Origin: Chloroflexota bacterium
Lineage (GTDB): Bacteria; Chloroflexota; UBA5177; JANWHV01
Assembly (NCBI GenBank): GCA_025924845.1
Contig: JAICHN010000052.1
Span: forward strand, 1-17,746
Direction of reading: 5' to 3'
DNA length: 17,746 nucleotides
The translations under genes and the position numbers were made by a program. Positions 15,127 to 17,746 of the stretch are shown in pieces. Under the pieces are notes generated by a model. That model was not told where the DNA came from, made no database searches, and worked only from the letters and a program-made list of their open reading frames with translations. The number at the start of each line of letters is the position of its first letter. The stretch's first letter is position 1.

Positions 15127-17208
15127 ATGCAGCGCGGGCATCCAGCGGTGGTACCGGGTTGCGACGTCTTCATGGAGGAGGCCGCCGTCGAACTGCAAGG
15201 CCGGCCCTTGGCCGTGCTCGCCGGTTCCGGCGCGGTCACCGCTCGCCTGATCCCCATCGTTACGGCGCTGCGATCGCGCCGGGATCTGAACATCGTGGCC
15301 CTCTTCGGCGCGGAACATGGCCTGCGGGGCGCCGAGCCTGCCGGCAAGGCCGTCGACTCCACGGGCCGTTCCGGCCCGGATCTACCAGTGTACAGTCTCT
15401 ATGGCGAGCATCGGGAGCCTACCGACGAGATGCTGCAGGGCGTCGACACCATGGTGATCGACTTCCAGGATGTCGGTCTGCGCTGGTACACCTATGCCTC
15501 GACTATAAGGGCCGTGCTCAAGGCCGCGGCACGGCGCAATCTACCGGTGATTCTGCTCGATCGGCCCAACCCGTTGGGCGGGATGCTTCTCGATGGTCCG
15601 GTCACGGATCCCGCCTTCCTCAGCTTTGTCGGCGCGGCCCAGGTGCCGATTCGCCATGGCCTGACCCTTGGTGAACTGGCCTGCTGGATGAACGATCACG
15701 AAGGGATCGGGGCACCGTTGCGGGTGATCCCGATGCGGGGCTGGCGGCGCGAGTTCTGGTTCGACGCCACCGGTCTGGCCTGGGTAGCGCCCTCGCCGAA
15801 CCTCCCTACCGATGATACCTGCCTGCCTTATGCCGCAACCTGCTTGATCGAGGGCACGCCGGTGTCGGAAGGGCGAGGCACCGCGCAGCCCTTCAAAGTC
15901 CTGGGCGCGCCCTGGATCGATGGGGAGCAGCTTGCCGCTCAGCTCAACCGGCTCGATCTGCCGGGGGTGCGTTTTGGCCCTACCTGGTTTCGTCCGTCCA
16001 TGAGTAAGTACGCGGAGCAGATCTGCGGTGGAGTCCAACTGCATATCGAGGATAGGTATGCCTTTGCCGGGGCGCGCATCGGGCTGCATCTCCTGGCGAC
16101 GCTCCGCGCGCTGTATCCGGAGCACATGGCGTGGATTCGCGATGACTCCGGTGCTTATGTAGTTGACCTCTTGCTCGGCAGCGATGCCCCACGCCAGGCC
16201 ATCGAGCAGGGCGACCGGGTAGACGACATGGTGACCTCCTGGCAGGCCGACCTGAAGCGATTCGACGAAGAGCGCCGCGACGTTCTCCTCTACGCCGATC
16301 CCACGGCTCACCACCTGGCATCGGGCAGTGCTTTATCGCAAACGGAACGGGTGAACGCGCGCACGGCTGATATTGATACGTTGAGCGCGCTGGAGATTCT
16401 GCGCCTGATCAGCGAGGAGGACGCGACGGTTCCCGCCGCCGTGGCGCGCGAACTGCCGGCCATCGCCGCCTGTGTGGAGCGTGTGGCTCATGCCCTGCGG
16501 AACGGGGGCCGCCTCATCTATGCCGGCGCCGGATCGAGCGGCAGGATGGGTGTTCTGGACGCGGCGGAGTGCTACCCCACCTATGGGGTCGATTCGTCCC
16601 AGGTGTTGGCGCTGCTTGCCGGCGGCCCCGCCGCCATGACCAATTCGGTCGAGGCCGCCGAGGATAACACGACGCGCGGCGGCGAGGACGTGGATGCGCT
16701 GGGCGTGAATGAGCAAGACGTGGTGGTGGGGATTGCCGCCAGCGGCCATACGCCGTACGTGGTGGGCGTGCTTCGCCGCGCCCGAGAGCGCGGCGCCTAC
16801 GCCGTCGCCCTGGTCGGCAACGGCGCCGGATCGGTGGCAAGCGCCGCGGATCTGGTGATCGCGCCGGCGACCGGTCCCGAGGTCATCGCGGGGTCGACTC
16901 GGATGAAGGCGGGCACCGCGCAAAAACTGGTGCTCAATATGATCTCCACCACTGCCATGATCCTGACCGGCCGGACCTTTGGCAACCTCATGGTCAATAT
17001 GCGGGCGGTCAACGACAAACTTCGCGAACGGATGCGGCGAATAGTCGCGGAAGCGGCCCAGGTAAGCCTGGAGGTAGCGGAGGCAGCGCTTGCCGCGTCT
17101 GATCATGACATGAAGACCGCCATTGTGATGCTGCTCTCCGGGGTGGATGCCGCCGAGGCACGACAGCGGCTGGAGCGCGCGTCCGGCGTGGTGCGCGACG
17201 CCGTGTGA
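15127..17208 (+). CDS. Fusion of exo-N-acetylmuramidase NamZ (DUF1343) and MurNAc-6-phosphate etherase MurQ
   Basis: One 693-residue chain joins two peptidoglycan-salvage enzymes. Residues 1 to about 391 match NamZ (GH171, B. subtilis YbbC), which removes MurNAc from non-reducing ends: E63-H-G within LFGAEHGLRG, D112-FQDVGLRWYTY, L143-L-D-R-P-N-P, P222-S-P-N-L-P-T, and E242-G-T-P-V-S-E-G-R-G-T. Residues 403-693 match E. coli MurQ, which splits the lactyl ether of MurNAc-6-phosphate to GlcNAc-6-phosphate and lactate: GAGSSGRMGVLDAAE481, VEAAE512, GSTRMKAGTAQK. E481 and E512 correspond to E83 and E114 of E. coli MurQ. The two parts adjoin with almost no linker. There is no signal peptide, unlike secreted YbbC, so both activities are probably cytoplasmic. 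In B. subtilis ybbC and murQ are neighbouring separate genes, which supports a functional link. The start follows the PIG-L stop directly. No MurNAc kinase is seen nearby. Confidence 0.95.
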   Translation: MQRGHPAVVPGCDVFMEEAAVELQGRPLAVLAGSGAVTARLIPIVTALRSRRDLNIVALFGAEHGLRGAEPAGKAVDSTGRSGPDLPVYSLYGEHREPTDEMLQGVDTMVIDFQDVGLRWYTYASTIRAVLKAAARRNLPVILLDRPNPLGGMLLDGPVTDPAFLSFVGAAQVPIRHGLTLGELACWMNDHEGIGAPLRVIPMRGWRREFWFDATGLAWVAPSPNLPTDDTCLPYAATCLIEGTPVSEGRGTAQPFKVLGAPWIDGEQLAAQLNRLDLPGVRFGPTWFRPSMSKYAEQICGGVQLHIEDRYAFAGARIGLHLLATLRALYPEHMAWIRDDSGAYVVDLLLGSDAPRQAIEQGDRVDDMVTSWQADLKRFDEERRDVLLYADPTAHHLASGSALSQTERVNARTADIDTLSALEILRLISEEDATVPAAVARELPAIAACVERVAHALRNGGRLIYAGAGSSGRMGVLDAAECYPTYGVDSSQVLALLAGGPAAMTNSVEAAEDNTTRGGEDVDALGVNEQDVVVGIAASGHTPYVVGVLRRARERGAYAVALVGNGAGSVASAADLVIAPATGPEVIAGSTRMKAGTAQKLVLNMISTTAMILTGRTFGNLMVNMRAVNDKLRERMRRIVAEAAQVSLEVAEAALAASDHDMKTAIVMLLSGVDAAEARQRLERASGVVRDAV

Positions 17209-17251
17209 GGCTCCAGGGTACCGCGAGGGAAGGCTTGCCGTTCTCCGCCTT

Positions 17252-17289
17252 ATCGGCCTCCCGACCGCTTGGCGTGCCGGGAGGCCGAT
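17252..17289 (+). terminator. Terminator-like hairpin after the amino-sugar operon
   Basis: ATCGGCCTCCCG (17252-17263) and CGGGAGGCCGAT (17278-17289) form a perfect 12-bp stem with a 14-nt loop, 43 bp after the fusion gene's stop. There is no clear T-tract. Its place and strength make it the best candidate for the end of the operon. Confidence 0.6.
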
Positions 17290-17304
17290 GAAGTAGCATG
17301 CGGC

Positions 17305-17445
17305 GCTAGCCTGGATTATGCATGACGATAGGAACCCTGGGAGCGCGCCCATCTTGGGCGTCCCCGTTCGCCCGGAATCCTACGGGGACGGGCGAGACGC
17401 CCGCGCTCCCGGGAACAGGGCTACCCATGAATAATCCAGGCTAGC
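17305..17445. repeat. 141-bp nested inverted-repeat element (MITE/REP-like)
   Basis: The ends GCTAGCCTGGATTAT (17305-17319) and ATAATCCAGGCTAGC (17431-17445) are perfect inverted repeats; adding CATG inside each end extends the match to about 20 bp with one mismatch. Inside are further pairs: GGGAGCGCG with CGCGCTCCC, GGGCGTC with GACGCCC, and CGTCCCCGT with ACGGGGACG. The whole can fold into one long branched cruciform. No coding sequence and no clear target-site duplication were seen. It looks like a mobile or dispersed palindromic element. Confidence 0.7.
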
Positions 17446-17746
17446 TGAGCAGATAACCTATGATCTGCCCGAGCTGGTTAGAAGCGTCGATGGTGATCGG
17501 GCTGCTCAGTGTTGTAGTCGGCGGTACCTGCAATCCAAAGCAATTCGAGCCTCCCGCCGACCAGGGCGGTGTCGCGGTCGTGTAGGCACGCTTGCCTCCT
17601 ACGAAGCCGGTATCCCACAGCCAACCCGGCGGTAGCGTCCCTGTACTTGCGCCCGTCCAGGGCGTCCCAAGCCACTCCAGATCGTAGATTTGGTTGGTTG
17701 GGGTGTAACTAGTATTTATCGACAGGCTGAAGACGACAGCGCCGCT
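17441..17746 (-). CDS. Unidentified protein, C-terminal 101 residues (start outside window)
   Basis: On the - strand, reading in from the window's right edge, 101 codons run without a stop to a TAG at 17441-17443. The peptide begins SGAVVFSLSINTSYTPTNQIY and ends QLGQIIGYLLS. It is poor in charge and rich in Thr, Gly, Pro, Ser and Trp (LEWLGTPW, PPGWLWDTGF, TTATPPWSAGG), a composition common in secreted or surface proteins, possibly ending in a beta-rich domain. No family is recognised. The last codons and the stop lie within the right arm of the 141-bp inverted-repeat element. It converges with the fusion gene. Confidence 0.55.
   Translation of the reverse strand, partial: SGAVVFSLSINTSYTPTNQIYDLEWLGTPWTGASTGTLPPGWLWDTGFVGGKRAYTTATPPWSAGGSNCFGLQVPPTTTLSSPITIDASNQLGQIIGYLLS

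Noticed and set aside
16333..17352. 339-codon open frame on the - strand
   Set aside because: It is the antisense shadow of the MurQ domain, whose + frame matches E. coli MurQ throughout.

Overview
The window looks like a piece of a GC-rich bacterial chromosome, most likely Chloroflexota. This is inferred from the combination of a heliorhodopsin, a HerA/NurA pair, UspA-like remnants, GntR/HutC-controlled sugar ABC genes and structured intergenic repeats. No rRNA, tRNA or CRISPR array was seen, and the phylum call rests on gene content only.

Layout. (1) Positions 1-3610, + strand: the 3' end of a NurA-like nuclease gene, a HerA-like hexameric ATPase with an extra C-terminal region, and a DNA methyltransferase whose SAM motif precedes its TSPPY motif. 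They are tightly spaced and form a candidate nuclease-translocase-methylase module. (2) 3708-4826, + strand: D-galactonate dehydratase (DgoD), whose active-site numbering matches E. coli exactly once the GTG start is used. (3) 4827-5027: a convergent intergenic region with a 14-bp palindrome and two 38-nt direct repeats. (4) 5028-6985, - strand: rmd then gmd, the two-step GDP-D-rhamnose pathway. (5) 7342-8142, + strand: a heliorhodopsin with Schiff-base Lys, counterion Glu and pocket His residues all present. (6) 8190-about 8770: a gene graveyard holding a UspA pseudogene (- strand) and an XRE helix-turn-helix remnant (+ strand).

(7) 9024-17208 is the most interesting region. A HutC-type GntR regulator is divergent from a six-gene operon: tandem GNAT acetyltransferase, sugar-binding protein, two sugar ABC permeases, PIG-L-type deacetylase, and a single 693-residue protein that joins an exo-N-acetylmuramidase (NamZ/DUF1343, GH171) to a MurNAc-6-phosphate etherase (MurQ). 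The promoter is near consensus (TTGACA, 17 nt, extended TATACT). Two copies of the palindrome GTCTAGAC, the core of the HutC/NagR/DasR operator, lie in the divergent region, one of them just downstream of the predicted transcription start. I read this as a peptidoglycan amino-sugar (MurNAc saccharide) import and breakdown operon. The fusion has no signal peptide, so the muramidase step is predicted to occur in the cytoplasm after uptake, unlike the secreted Bacillus NamZ. No MurNAc kinase and no ABC ATPase are in the window.

(8) 17252-17445: a 12-bp terminator-like hairpin and then a 141-bp nested inverted-repeat element. Its right arm contains the stop codon of a convergent gene whose C-terminal 101 codons fill the rest of the window on the - strand.
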